From Acidimicrobiales bacterium (lineage in GTDB: Bacteria > Actinomycetota > Acidimicrobiia > Acidimicrobiales > SZUA-35), in assembly GCA_041394265.1 (NCBI GenBank), contig JAWKIO010000006.1, positions 248,001-312,000 on the forward strand: DNA of 64,000 nt, written 5' to 3'. The translations under genes were made by a program, and so were the position numbers. The notes under the pieces were generated by a model. The model was not told the DNA's origin. It saw only the letters and a list, made by a program, of their open reading frames with translations, and did not search any database. Positions within the stretch are counted from its first letter, which is position 1. Each line of letters begins with the position of its first letter. This document shows, one piece after another, positions 51,116 to 59,794 of this stretch.

Positions 51116-52519
51116 ATGACCGCTCGCTGCGCCATCGCGTTCGTCCTGGCGCTCGTCATGTCGCTGGCTCCTGCCTGCAGCTCATCATCGACAGTCGAGG
51201 AGCCGGCCGCGCCGACGGGGTCGTTCTCGGCGGCGACCTCCGACGAGTCCGACTCCTCCTCCGCCGCGACGCCGGCCACAACGACGACCTCGTCGATGGC
51301 GCCGACCTCGACGACCGACGAGCCCGCACCGACGAGCGTCGACTTCCGCACCGGCGCCGAGGTGCTGGCCGACCGTCGGTTCGACATTCTTCGTGGACAG
51401 CGGGTCGGGCTCATCGTGAATCAGACCTCGCTCGTCGACGGCCGGCGCCTGATCGATGTCGTCGCCGAGCAGGACGACATCGAACTCGTGCGCCTCTTTG
51501 CTCCCGAACACGGGATCGACGGCTCGCTCGCCGCCGGCGTGTCGCTAGCGGATTCGATCGACGATACGACGGGCGTCCCGATCGCCAGCCTCTATGGCGA
51601 CACGAGGCAACCGACCATCGAGATGTTCGCCGATCTCGACGTGGTCGTCTTCGACCTCCAAGATGTCGGCTCACGGTCGTACACCTACATCTCGACCATG
51701 GGCCTGGCCATGCAGACGGCGGCGGCAACGCAAACCGCGTTCGTCGTCCTCGACCGACCGAACCCGGCAGGCGGTGAGCGAATCGGCGGGGCGATTCTCG
51801 ACCCGTCGCTCTCGTCGTTCATCGGCATGTACCCGCTGCCCAACGTTCATGGACTCACGGTCGGCGAGATCGCAACGCTGATCGTCGAGCAGGCGTGGCT
51901 GGATGGCCTGGACGGTCTCGACCTGACAGTGGTGCCGATGCAAGGCTGGACTCGCGATCAGATGTGGAGCGATCTGGAACGGGACTGGGTTGCCCCGAGT
52001 CCGCGGCTGCCCACCGCCGACAGCGCCCTCCTCTACGGCGGGACCGTGTTGCTCGCCGGCACCTCGATCTCGGACGGGTCGGGGACGCCCACCCCGTTCG
52101 AACTGGTCGGCGCTCCGTTCATCGAGTCGGGCGACGAGCTCGCCGCCTTGCTCGATGCCCGCTCCCTTCCTGGCATCCGATTCGAGGCGGTCACCTTCAC
52201 CCCCGAGGCGATCCCGGGGGTGTCGCCCAAGCCGCTCCACCAGGGCGTGGAGCTGGACGGCGTACGACTCGTCGTCACCGACGTGCATGCCGTCGACCCG
52301 GTCCGGGTGGCGATCGAGGTCCTCGTCGCCATGCAGGCACTGGCGAGCCCCGGCTCATCGATCATCATCGACCCGGCATCGTTCGACCTCGTGGCCGGCA
52401 CGACCGATCTCCGACAGTGGATCGAGCGCGGCGACACGGCCGACGACATTCTTACTCGACTCCAGCCGGCGCTCGACGACTTCGAGCGGCTCCGATCGTC
52501 CGCTCTGCTCTACGACTGA
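51116..52519 (+). CDS. namZ: NamZ/DUF1343 exo-beta-N-acetylmuramidase-like lipoprotein
   Basis: The protein has 467 residues. The lipobox LAPAC anchors Cys21. A Ser/Thr-rich linker (about 25-70) precedes the DUF1343 domain: RGQRVGLIVNQTSLVDG, LFAPEHGIDG (about 123), VVVFDLQDVGSRSYTYISTM (about 178) and LDRPNPAGGERIGG (about 211). Enzymes of this family release MurNAc from the ends of peptidoglycan fragments, supporting wall recycling. The gene stands alone but adds to several wall-remodelling proteins in the window. Confidence 0.92.
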   Translation: MTARCAIAFVLALVMSLAPACSSSSTVEEPAAPTGSFSAATSDESDSSSAATPATTTTSSMAPTSTTDEPAPTSVDFRTGAEVLADRRFDILRGQRVGLIVNQTSLVDGRRLIDVVAEQDDIELVRLFAPEHGIDGSLAAGVSLADSIDDTTGVPIASLYGDTRQPTIEMFADLDVVVFDLQDVGSRSYTYISTMGLAMQTAAATQTAFVVLDRPNPAGGERIGGAILDPSLSSFIGMYPLPNVHGLTVGEIATLIVEQAWLDGLDGLDLTVVPMQGWTRDQMWSDLERDWVAPSPRLPTADSALLYGGTVLLAGTSISDGSGTPTPFELVGAPFIESGDELAALLDARSLPGIRFEAVTFTPEAIPGVSPKPLHQGVELDGVRLVVTDVHAVDPVRVAIEVLVAMQALASPGSSIIIDPASFDLVAGTTDLRQWIERGDTADDILTRLQPALDDFERLRSSALLYD

Positions 52520-52555
52520 GCAAGCGGGAACGCGAACGTCAGCGCCCGTACTACG

Positions 52556-53503
52556 TCAGCCGCACTCTTCGAAGTTGTTCGGCGGTGACGGGATGCCTTC
52601 GGTCTCGACCTGGGTGCGGAACTGGACCAATTCCGGGAACTGTTCGAAGAAGTCGAGCTTGGGTTGCACGCTCGGCGCGACGTCGAGGTCGAATACGAAA
52701 GCACTGAAGCTCTCGGCGAAGTCCTCCTCCGGGTGGCTGGCGGCGTACGGCCCGAGATAGGTGGGATTCAGCGAGCACCGATCGTCGGCGCCGTCTTCGT
52801 CGGCCATCGTCGGATCGGGGATCGATGACAGCTCCTCGCCGGTCCAGAACGAGTCGATCCAGCGCATCACATAGGAGTCGGCCAGCAAGCAGCCGTTGCC
52901 GTTGAAGAAGGTGTCGCATGCATCCTCGGCGACATCGACATCGAGTTGGTCCGGTGTCTGGGCGAACACATGCGCCACCTCGTGGGCCAGCGTGAGTCGC
53001 AGTTCCTCGGGGTCGTTCTCGGCCAGCGGCAGATTGATGGCTACCACGAACTCTTCGTTCGACGCCCCGATCATCGAGGCGAACGCAAGGGTGTCACCAT
53101 CAGCCTGATCGAAGCCGGCAACGAGGTCGATATCGGCCAGTTCCTCGGCGGGTGTGATCGCGACCAGCTCGTCCCATGCCCGTTCGAGTCGGGGATCGTC
53201 CGAACCAAAGCACAGCCCCACGATCTCGCCGTCATCGACCGCCAGTGCCGAAACGAGCGCACCGTCCTGCTCACCGATGGTTTCGCGGTCGCAACCCAAC
53301 GCATCGACCTTTTCGAGGTCGGCCGATGCACTATCGCTCGATCCGGTGTCGGTCACCCCGCTGTCGAATTCGTCAGTACCGAGCTCGTCGTCGGCCGAAC
53401 CGGTACACGCCGAAGCAACGACGGCCAGACCGACCACCATCGACATGAGGCGAACAACGAGGTGAGCGCCGTGTGACCGGCCACGTACCAGCGACAACTG
53501 CAT
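52556..53503 (-). CDS. Zinc-metallopeptidase-like lipoprotein
   Basis: The protein has 315 residues. The signal ends at lipobox VVASAC (Cys33). An acidic linker follows. HEVAH at 174-178 is an HExxH zinc motif, and EEDFAESFSAFVF about 90 residues later gives a plausible third ligand, the layout of gluzincins. At least six cysteines, some in pairs (CDTFFNGNGC), suggest disulfides outside the cell. I do not recognise a named family. Its start lies 26 bp from the divergent FAD oxidoreductase start. Confidence 0.8.
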   Translation of the reverse strand: MQLSLVRGRSHGAHLVVRLMSMVVGLAVVASACTGSADDELGTDEFDSGVTDTGSSDSASADLEKVDALGCDRETIGEQDGALVSALAVDDGEIVGLCFGSDDPRLERAWDELVAITPAEELADIDLVAGFDQADGDTLAFASMIGASNEEFVVAINLPLAENDPEELRLTLAHEVAHVFAQTPDQLDVDVAEDACDTFFNGNGCLLADSYVMRWIDSFWTGEELSSIPDPTMADEDGADDRCSLNPTYLGPYAASHPEEDFAESFSAFVFDLDVAPSVQPKLDFFEQFPELVQFRTQVETEGIPSPPNNFEECG

Positions 53504-53528
53504 GGTCGAGGAGGCTACGGTCTCGGTG

Positions 53529-54665
53529 ATGGAGAACGTCGACATCGTGGTCATCGGGGGCGGCATCGCCGGCGTGAGCGCCGCCTACGCCCTGGCTCGA
53601 GCCAACATCGGATCGGTTCGCCTGGTCGAGACCGAACCAACGCTCGCCTTTCACACCACCGGGCGCTCGGCCGCCCAGCTCATCGAGAACTATGGGGCTG
53701 CGCCGATCCGCCAGCTCACGATCGCCAGCCTCGGGTTCTTCCACGACACGCCCGACGGCCTCGTCGATACACCGCTGCTGACCACGCGGGGCATCCTCAC
53801 CGTCGGCGCACCGGGCACCTCGGACCGCATCCAATCCGAACTCGAGGCCGGCCAGGCCATGAACCCAACGATCGTCGAGGTCACGCCCGACGTCGCCATC
53901 AATCTGGTGCCCGTCCTCCGACGGAGCGAGATCGAGCGAGTCATCTGGGAGCCGCAGTCGGCCGACATCGATGTGGCCGGGCTGCACCAATCCTTCGTGC
54001 GAGGCATGCGAGCCGCCGGCGCCACAGTCGCCACCGCCACCAAGGTCGACTGTGCCTCGCCCGACGGCGGGCACTGGCGGGTGGAGACCACCGACGGCGC
54101 GTTTGCCGCCGGGCACGTCGTCAACGCCGCCGGCGCCTGGGGCGACCTCGTCGCCGCATCGTGCGGGGTCGAGCCCGTGGGCCTCGAACCCAAGCGACGC
54201 ACCGCCTTCATGATCAAGAGCGGCTACCGGGACTCGGCGCACTGGCCACTGTTCGGCGATGCCAACAACTCGTGGTACGTGAAGCCCGACGGCCCGCAGT
54301 TCATGTGCTCACCGTCCGACGAGGTGCCCTCAGAACCCGTCGACGCCAAGCCCGACGAGCTCGACATCGCCATGGCGATCGACCGGATCAACCAGTACAC
54401 CACGCTCGAGATCCGCTCGATCGCCTCGTCGTGGGCGGGGCTGCGCACCTTCTCACCCGACCGCTCGATGGTCATGGGCCCCGACCCCGACCACCCCACC
54501 TTCCACTGGTGTGTCGGGCAGGGCGGCACCGGCATCCAGAGCTCGCCGGCTGCCGGTCAGCTCATCGCCGACCTCCTCGCCACCGGCGCACCGGGCCCGC
54601 TCTTCGACTCGCTGACCAAGCCCCTCGATCTCGCCGGCCTCACTCCCGCCCGCCTCCGCCCGTAA
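53529..54665 (+). CDS. FAD-dependent oxidoreductase (DAO family)
   Basis: The protein has 378 residues from ATG 53529 (an in-frame ATG at 53502 would overlap the divergent start). FAD loop VVIGGGIAGVSAAYAL (6-21), the DAO pattern TTGRSAAQLIENYG, and C-terminal GQGGTGIQSSPAAGQLIADL (about 336) are seen. It probably oxidises an amino acid or other amine. The substrate is unknown. It ends in a strong shared terminator. Confidence 0.92.
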   Translation: MENVDIVVIGGGIAGVSAAYALARANIGSVRLVETEPTLAFHTTGRSAAQLIENYGAAPIRQLTIASLGFFHDTPDGLVDTPLLTTRGILTVGAPGTSDRIQSELEAGQAMNPTIVEVTPDVAINLVPVLRRSEIERVIWEPQSADIDVAGLHQSFVRGMRAAGATVATATKVDCASPDGGHWRVETTDGAFAAGHVVNAAGAWGDLVAASCGVEPVGLEPKRRTAFMIKSGYRDSAHWPLFGDANNSWYVKPDGPQFMCSPSDEVPSEPVDAKPDELDIAMAIDRINQYTTLEIRSIASSWAGLRTFSPDRSMVMGPDPDHPTFHWCVGQGGTGIQSSPAAGQLIADLLATGAPGPLFDSLTKPLDLAGLTPARLRP

Positions 54666-54669
54666 CCCC

Positions 54670-54722
54670 CGCAACTTTGGAGAGTTGATGCCGCTGAGAG
54701 GTGTCAACTCTCCAAAGTTGCG
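54670..54722. terminator. Perfect 19-bp bidirectional terminator
   Basis: CGCAACTTTGGAGAGTTGA (54670-54688) is the exact reverse complement of TCAACTCTCCAAAGTTGCG (54704-54722), with a 15-base loop. It lies exactly between the convergent ends at 54665 and 54737. Confidence 0.9.
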
Positions 54723-54736
54723 CCCGAGGGGGTGGG

Positions 54737-55966
54737 TCAGCGGTTGACCTTGACCTCGCGGAAGGGGATGTCGGCGTCGACCGACGGCTCCTTCGGCAAA
54801 CCGAGGGTGCGCTCACCGACGATGTTGTGCTGGATCTCGTCGGTACCGCCGGCAATCGAGGCCGCCGGGGTCGATACCAGGATCTCGGACACCACCGGGT
54901 CGTCGGCGTCGGCGGCCGCCAGCATCCCCTGGGCGCCGGCGATGGCGGCGTGGGTGGCATTCGAGCGACGGGCGATCTCGGACCCCAGGAGTTTGGCGAT
55001 CGACCCTTCAGGTCCGGGTCGATGCCCGGCGGCACGAGCAGCCGCCGCTCGGGCGACGGTCCACGACGCCACCCGGTCGAGCGAGGTGAGCCCGGCGACG
55101 CGCTGGCGGATGATCGGGTCGTCGGCCACGCCATTGGCTTGCGCGCTCGGTAGCGCCTTGTCGACGCGCCCGGCTCGCTGGGGGTACCAGATGTAGGTGC
55201 GGTTGTAGGCCTCGTGCTCGGCGGCCGCTTCCTGCCTCGTTCGACCGACTCGGCTGCTGCCGATCGTGGCTCGAGCGCCCAGGCCTCGTTCGTACGAGAG
55301 CGTCGTGAGCGCGCCCCGCCAGCCGTCACCGACCTCGCCGACCACACTGGCGTGATCAACCCGAGCGTCGGTCAGGAAGACCTCGTTGAACGAGGTGTGC
55401 CGGTTCATCTGATGGACACCTCGGACCTCGACGCCGTCCTGGCGCATCGGAAAGGCGAAGTACGTGATGCCTCGGTGCTTGGGCTGATCCCAATCGGTAC
55501 GGGCGAGCAGCATCCCGTAGTCGGCGGTGTGCGCCCCCGTGGTCCACAGCTTCTGGCCGTTGACCACCCACTCGTCGCCATCGCGCTCGGCCCGAGTGGT
55601 GAGACCGGCGAGATCGGAGCCGTTGCCCGGCTCGCTGAAGAGCTGACACCAGGTGATGCGGCCGGTCACCATGTCGCGGAGTAACCGACCCAGCAGGTCC
55701 TCCGACGCCAGCGCCAGCAGCGTCGGAGCTGCCAACGTCATTGCCGAACCACCGGCGGTGCCGACGATGTCTCGCTCCCGCATCCGTGCTCGCACCGCCG
55801 AGCCGGTGGTTTCGTCGAGCCCGCGGCCGAACCACTGGGTGGGCCAGGTGGGACAACCCCAACCGCTGTCGGCGAGGAGGTCACGCCATTCCATGAGGGG
55901 GCGGTCGTCGTCCCAGTGTCCGTCGATCCAGTCGTCGAGTTCGGCGACCGTTGCCTCGATCGTCAT
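54737..55966 (-). CDS. Acyl-CoA dehydrogenase family protein
   Basis: The protein has 409 residues. WCQLFSEPGNGSDLAGLTTR (about 106) and DEWVVNGQKLWTTGAHTADY (about 131) are the FAD/substrate-domain signatures; FAFPMRQDGVEVRGV and GGTDEIQHNIVGERTLGLP (about 372) complete it. It oxidises an acyl-CoA, possibly a sterol side-chain or branched substrate given the actinobacterial setting, but this is inference. A GHMP kinase gene follows 43 bp upstream on the same strand. Confidence 0.94.
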   Translation of the reverse strand: MTIEATVAELDDWIDGHWDDDRPLMEWRDLLADSGWGCPTWPTQWFGRGLDETTGSAVRARMRERDIVGTAGGSAMTLAAPTLLALASEDLLGRLLRDMVTGRITWCQLFSEPGNGSDLAGLTTRAERDGDEWVVNGQKLWTTGAHTADYGMLLARTDWDQPKHRGITYFAFPMRQDGVEVRGVHQMNRHTSFNEVFLTDARVDHASVVGEVGDGWRGALTTLSYERGLGARATIGSSRVGRTRQEAAAEHEAYNRTYIWYPQRAGRVDKALPSAQANGVADDPIIRQRVAGLTSLDRVASWTVARAAAARAAGHRPGPEGSIAKLLGSEIARRSNATHAAIAGAQGMLAAADADDPVVSEILVSTPAASIAGGTDEIQHNIVGERTLGLPKEPSVDADIPFREVKVNR

Positions 55967-56008
55967 GGCGAGACTGGTCCGAGCGAGAACGTCCTCATCC
56001 GGCCGACG

Positions 56009-56842
56009 CTATGGCACGACCACCGCACCGTCCAGATCGACCGAAACCGCCTCGACCGCGCCCGACCCGGACAATGCGTCGGTGACCGCCTCGACCCGAG
56101 CCTCGTCGCACAACACGCCGACCGATGGCCCCGACCCCGAGAGCCAGGTGGCGAGGGCACCGGCGGACTGTGCCGTCGCGATGGCGTTGGCCGAACCGGG
56201 CAGGCCGGCGAGACGCTGCGCCTGATGCAGTCGATCATCGACTGCCCGAGCGAAGAGCGCGGCGTCGCGCTCGTAGAGGGCGGCCACCAGCAGTGCAGTC
56301 TGGCCGATGTTGAACACGGCGTCGGCCCGGGCGACCTCGCTCGGCAGACCCGAGCGGCTGGCATCGGTCGAGGACTCGGTGTCGGGCACCCACAGCAGCA
56401 GACGGCCGGGGAACGAGCCGTCGATGCGATGATGCGTGTCGTCGCCCACGATGTGAATGCCGCCGAAGACGGACGGGGCGGCGTTGTCACCGTGGCCCTC
56501 GAGCTCGCTCACTACCTCATAGGCCCGGCGACGGGCCTCGTCGATCGGCCGTCGGGCTTGCACCCCGGCGAGCACTGCGGCAGCCGCACGCGCCGCGCCG
56601 GAGAACCCCATGCCTCGCCCCGGTCGCAGGTCGAAGGCGAACCACACCGGTCCGCTGCCTCCGGCGGCCCGATGCGCAATCGTCACGAGGTGGTCATCAC
56701 CGCACGCCGAGTCGGTCTGATTGGCGAGTCCGGTCAGCGGTCCGGCGTCGCTCACCCACGCATGACGGTCGATTGCCGCGCCGAGCACATCGAAGCCGGG
56801 TCCGAGGTTGGCCGAGGAACCGGGAGCGCGAACGGTGGTCAT
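56009..56842 (-). CDS. thrB: GHMP kinase, homoserine-kinase-like
   Basis: The protein has 277 residues. It opens with APGSSANLGPGFDVLGAAI (about 6-24), the signature of homoserine kinase. The ATP loop reads GRGMGFSGAARAAAA, where family members usually have GLGSSAAA, so a Ser is replaced. LEGHGDNAAPSVFGGIHIV and SGSGPSVGVL are present. It would phosphorylate homoserine in threonine synthesis, but the altered loop and the lack of hom/thrC neighbours leave mevalonate- or other small-molecule kinases as options. Confidence 0.78.
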   Translation of the reverse strand: MTTVRAPGSSANLGPGFDVLGAAIDRHAWVSDAGPLTGLANQTDSACGDDHLVTIAHRAAGGSGPVWFAFDLRPGRGMGFSGAARAAAAVLAGVQARRPIDEARRRAYEVVSELEGHGDNAAPSVFGGIHIVGDDTHHRIDGSFPGRLLLWVPDTESSTDASRSGLPSEVARADAVFNIGQTALLVAALYERDAALFARAVDDRLHQAQRLAGLPGSANAIATAQSAGALATWLSGSGPSVGVLCDEARVEAVTDALSGSGAVEAVSVDLDGAVVVP

Positions 56843-56886
56843 TCGTGCAGGTTAGACACCATCGAGGCGGCGGGCTCGCACGCCGG

Positions 56887-57681
56887 TCAGACGAGCAGGA
56901 GGAGCGCGCCCACGACGAGTGATGCCAGCACCAACCCGTCGAACACCGCAGCCGACACCCGGGTCACGAACCACTTGCCGATCACGATGCCGGGTGGGAT
57001 CAGGAAGGCCACCGGCCACAGTTGCCGAATCAGCTCGACATCGAAGAGCCCGGCGGCAAGGTAGCCGGGCACCTTGGTCCAGTTGATCACCGTGAACACC
57101 ATGGCCGACGTGGCCACGAACTCACGGGGTTCGAGCCGTCGACCGAGCAGGTAGACCTGGATCGGAGGGCCGCCGACGTGAGCGATCGTCGAGGTGATCC
57201 CCGCAGTGACACCGGCCGCGACACCGTGCACCGGCCGGATCTCGAGCGGCACTGTCCGGATACGTGGCTCCAGTAACCGGTAGGCCGCGAACGCGAGCGA
57301 GATGGCGACGATGAACAACTCGAGCAATCGCTCCGACATGGATCGCAGGAACAGACTCGCGACCGCCACACCGACGAGGCCACCCGGGAGCAGGGCGACC
57401 ACCGACGGTCGGTGCCACTTGCCCCAGTGCGCCCAGAGGGCGCTGACATCGCCCAACATCAGCAGCGGAAGCAGCAATCCGACGGCGATCTTCGTTGGCA
57501 AGGCGGTGGCGACCAGCAACGTCACGACGGGTCCGAGGCCGCCGACGCCGCCCTTCATCAGCCCGATCAACAGGGCGGCCGCAGCCACGGCGACCACGAC
57601 CCCGACCGTGACCTCGGGCGACGCCCCCGTCGCCGCATCGGTGCTGGCCAGGAGCCACGGTGGGAGCAGAACGGTGGCCAT
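56887..57681 (-). CDS. TauE/SafE-family membrane transporter
   Basis: The protein has 264 residues and about eight membrane segments. The first half has LIGLMKGGVGGLGPVVTLLVA and the second half the repeated motif ITSTIAHVGGPPIQVYLL, the two-copy pattern of the TauE/SafE (TSUP) family. Members export sulfite, sulfonates or other organic anions. No sulfur gene is adjacent, so the cargo is unknown. Confidence 0.9.
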   Translation of the reverse strand: MATVLLPPWLLASTDAATGASPEVTVGVVVAVAAAALLIGLMKGGVGGLGPVVTLLVATALPTKIAVGLLLPLLMLGDVSALWAHWGKWHRPSVVALLPGGLVGVAVASLFLRSMSERLLELFIVAISLAFAAYRLLEPRIRTVPLEIRPVHGVAAGVTAGITSTIAHVGGPPIQVYLLGRRLEPREFVATSAMVFTVINWTKVPGYLAAGLFDVELIRQLWPVAFLIPPGIVIGKWFVTRVSAAVFDGLVLASLVVGALLLLV

Positions 57682-57815
57682 CGCGGTGCCACGGTACTGG
57701 GCGGGACCAACCGACGGATACAAGCACGCGGCAAGACCTGAGGCTCGGGCCGCGGGTTGTCCCGCATCTGTCCTTCGCTCTGACAGCTGTGACCGTCGAC
57801 ACTACTGTCACCGCC

Positions 57816-58652
57816 ATGGAACTCAACGGTGCACACGTCCTCATCACCGGTGCCTCCCGTGGCATCGGCGCCGCCCTGGCCCGGGCCTACGCAAAGGAGG
57901 GGGCAAAGGTCTCCCTCGTGGCCCGTAGCACCGACGCCTTGAAGTCGTTGGCCGACGAGCTCGACGGCTTTGCGTTCACCGCCGACCTCCTCGATCCCGA
58001 CCAGGTCGACGAGCTGATCGCTCGGGTCGAACTCGAAGCCGGACCGATCGATGTGCTGGTCAACAACGCCGGCCTCGAAACGTCCGAGCCGTTTGAAGGC
58101 ATCGGCACCGAGACCATCCGAGATGTCGCCCGCCTCAATTTCGAAGCGCCGATGGTCCTCACCCGCCAGGTCCTTCCCGGGATGCTCGCCCGGCGCAAGG
58201 GCCACATCGTGTTCCTCTCCTCGCTCGCCGGTACCGGCGGGTTCCCGGGGCTCGCTGTCTACGCCGGCACCAAGGCCGGCGTCAGCAACTTCGTCGCCAG
58301 CCTGCGGATGGAGATGCGCGACACCCCCATCACCACCACGGTGGTCGCACCCGGGCCGGTCGACACCGAGATGTGGGATCACATCGAAGACGCCGGCGAG
58401 TATGCCGACATGCTCAAAAGGCTCCGGCTGTTCCAGCTGATCCCGAAGAAGTCGCCCGAGCTGATCGCCAAGCGCACCGTGGCGGCGACCAAGGCCGAGC
58501 GGCGCCATGTCCGCACACCTCGGCGACTGCTGGTGAACCACCTCCTGCGCGAGGCACCCACGCGAATCACCGAGTCGCTGTTGAGCGGGGTGAAGGTCGG
58601 CCCCGTCGTCGATGCCCTCGAGGCCGACCCAGCCACCTCGGCGAAGGGCTGA
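57816..58652 (+). CDS. SDR-family oxidoreductase
   Basis: The protein has 278 residues from ATG 57816. Rossmann loop VLITGASRGIGAALA (8-22), LVNNAGLE (about 84), catalytic SSLAGTGGFPGLAVYAGTKA (about 136-155, Tyr and Lys). The basic C-terminal end (RRHVRTPRRLLVNHLLREAP) is unusual and may contact membrane or partner. It is 5 bp upstream of an LLM oxidoreductase, probably in the same operon. Confidence 0.93.
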   Translation: MELNGAHVLITGASRGIGAALARAYAKEGAKVSLVARSTDALKSLADELDGFAFTADLLDPDQVDELIARVELEAGPIDVLVNNAGLETSEPFEGIGTETIRDVARLNFEAPMVLTRQVLPGMLARRKGHIVFLSSLAGTGGFPGLAVYAGTKAGVSNFVASLRMEMRDTPITTTVVAPGPVDTEMWDHIEDAGEYADMLKRLRLFQLIPKKSPELIAKRTVAATKAERRHVRTPRRLLVNHLLREAPTRITESLLSGVKVGPVVDALEADPATSAKG

Positions 58653-58657
58653 CCCCG

Positions 58658-59689
58658 ATGCACATCGACGTGATGACCGGCGGCGGCCAGTGGAAGCCGA
58701 TGGCCGACTACGCCCGCTCGCTCCAAGACGCCGGGTTCTCCGGCATGTTGTTCACCGAGACCTCCAAGACCCCGTGGATGGCGATCACCGCAGCTGCCAT
58801 GGCCGCCGAGGAACTCACCTTCACCACCGGCATCGCCGTTGCGTTCCCCCGCTCCCCCATGGTGTCGGCGGCCCTCGCGTGGGAACTGGCCGAGAACACC
58901 GGCGGGCGGTTCCGCCTGGGGCTCGGGTCGCAGGTGAAGGCCCACGTCGAGCGCCGATATGGCGTCGAGTTCGCCCCGCCCGGTCCTCGCATGCGTGACT
59001 ACCTCCTCGCCGTGCAGGCCTGCCTGTCGGCCTTCCGCCGGGAGTCCAAGCTCGACTACCAGGGCGACTACTACCAGCTCTCGCTGCTGCCCGAGGCGTG
59101 GACACCGCCCAACCACGATTTCGGCGACATCAAGGTCGACGTCTCGGCCGTCGGGCCCTACATGACCCGCATGGCCGGCGAGGTCGCCGACGGGATCCAC
59201 GTGCACCCGCTGCACTCGGTCCCCTACCTCAACGATGTCCTGCTCCCGAAGGTCGCCGAGGGTGCCGAGCGGGCCGGGCGCCCTGCCTCCGCCGTCGACT
59301 TGATCATCCCGGTGTTCACCGTTGTCGGCGACACACCCGAGGAACAGGCCGCCACTCGGGCCCAGGCGAAGTCGCAGATCGCGTTCTACGGCTCCACGAA
59401 GAACTACGGCTTCCAGTTCGACATGCTCGGGTTCGAGGGGACCAGCGCCAAGCTCAACGAACGGTTGAAGGCAGGCGACATCGCCGGCATGGCCGATCTC
59501 ATCACCGACGACATGCTCGAGTACTTCGCCGTGACTGCGTCGTGGGCCGACCTCGGCCCGAAGCTGGTGGAGCGATATGAGGGCCTGTCCGAGCGGCTCG
59601 TGATGTACCAGGCCGAGGCCACGATCAAGGCCGACCCGAGCACACTGCCCAAGTGGGCCAAGGTCGCCGAAGCGGTCCGTGCCGCCTGA
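58658..59689 (+). CDS. LLM-class F420-dependent oxidoreductase
   Basis: The protein has 343 residues. The luciferase-like TIM barrel begins MHIDVMTGGGQWKPMADYAR; LTFTTGIAVAFPRSPMV and FRLGLGSQVKAHVERRYG are the F420/substrate regions. This looks like the TIGR03617 group. It would reduce or oxidise a substrate with F420 as hydride carrier, fitting an actinobacterial host. It follows an SDR in the same direction, so the two may act on one compound. Confidence 0.93.
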   Translation: MHIDVMTGGGQWKPMADYARSLQDAGFSGMLFTETSKTPWMAITAAAMAAEELTFTTGIAVAFPRSPMVSAALAWELAENTGGRFRLGLGSQVKAHVERRYGVEFAPPGPRMRDYLLAVQACLSAFRRESKLDYQGDYYQLSLLPEAWTPPNHDFGDIKVDVSAVGPYMTRMAGEVADGIHVHPLHSVPYLNDVLLPKVAEGAERAGRPASAVDLIIPVFTVVGDTPEEQAATRAQAKSQIAFYGSTKNYGFQFDMLGFEGTSAKLNERLKAGDIAGMADLITDDMLEYFAVTASWADLGPKLVERYEGLSERLVMYQAEATIKADPSTLPKWAKVAEAVRAA

Positions 59690-59794
59690 CTCCGCCGTAA
59701 ACATCTCCGATGCCTGAGTGCCGTCTGCGGCACCCAGTAGGAGGAATCACCGGCGGAGCGGGGACCGAGCGGTACCGGTGCGGCGGACGAGGCG

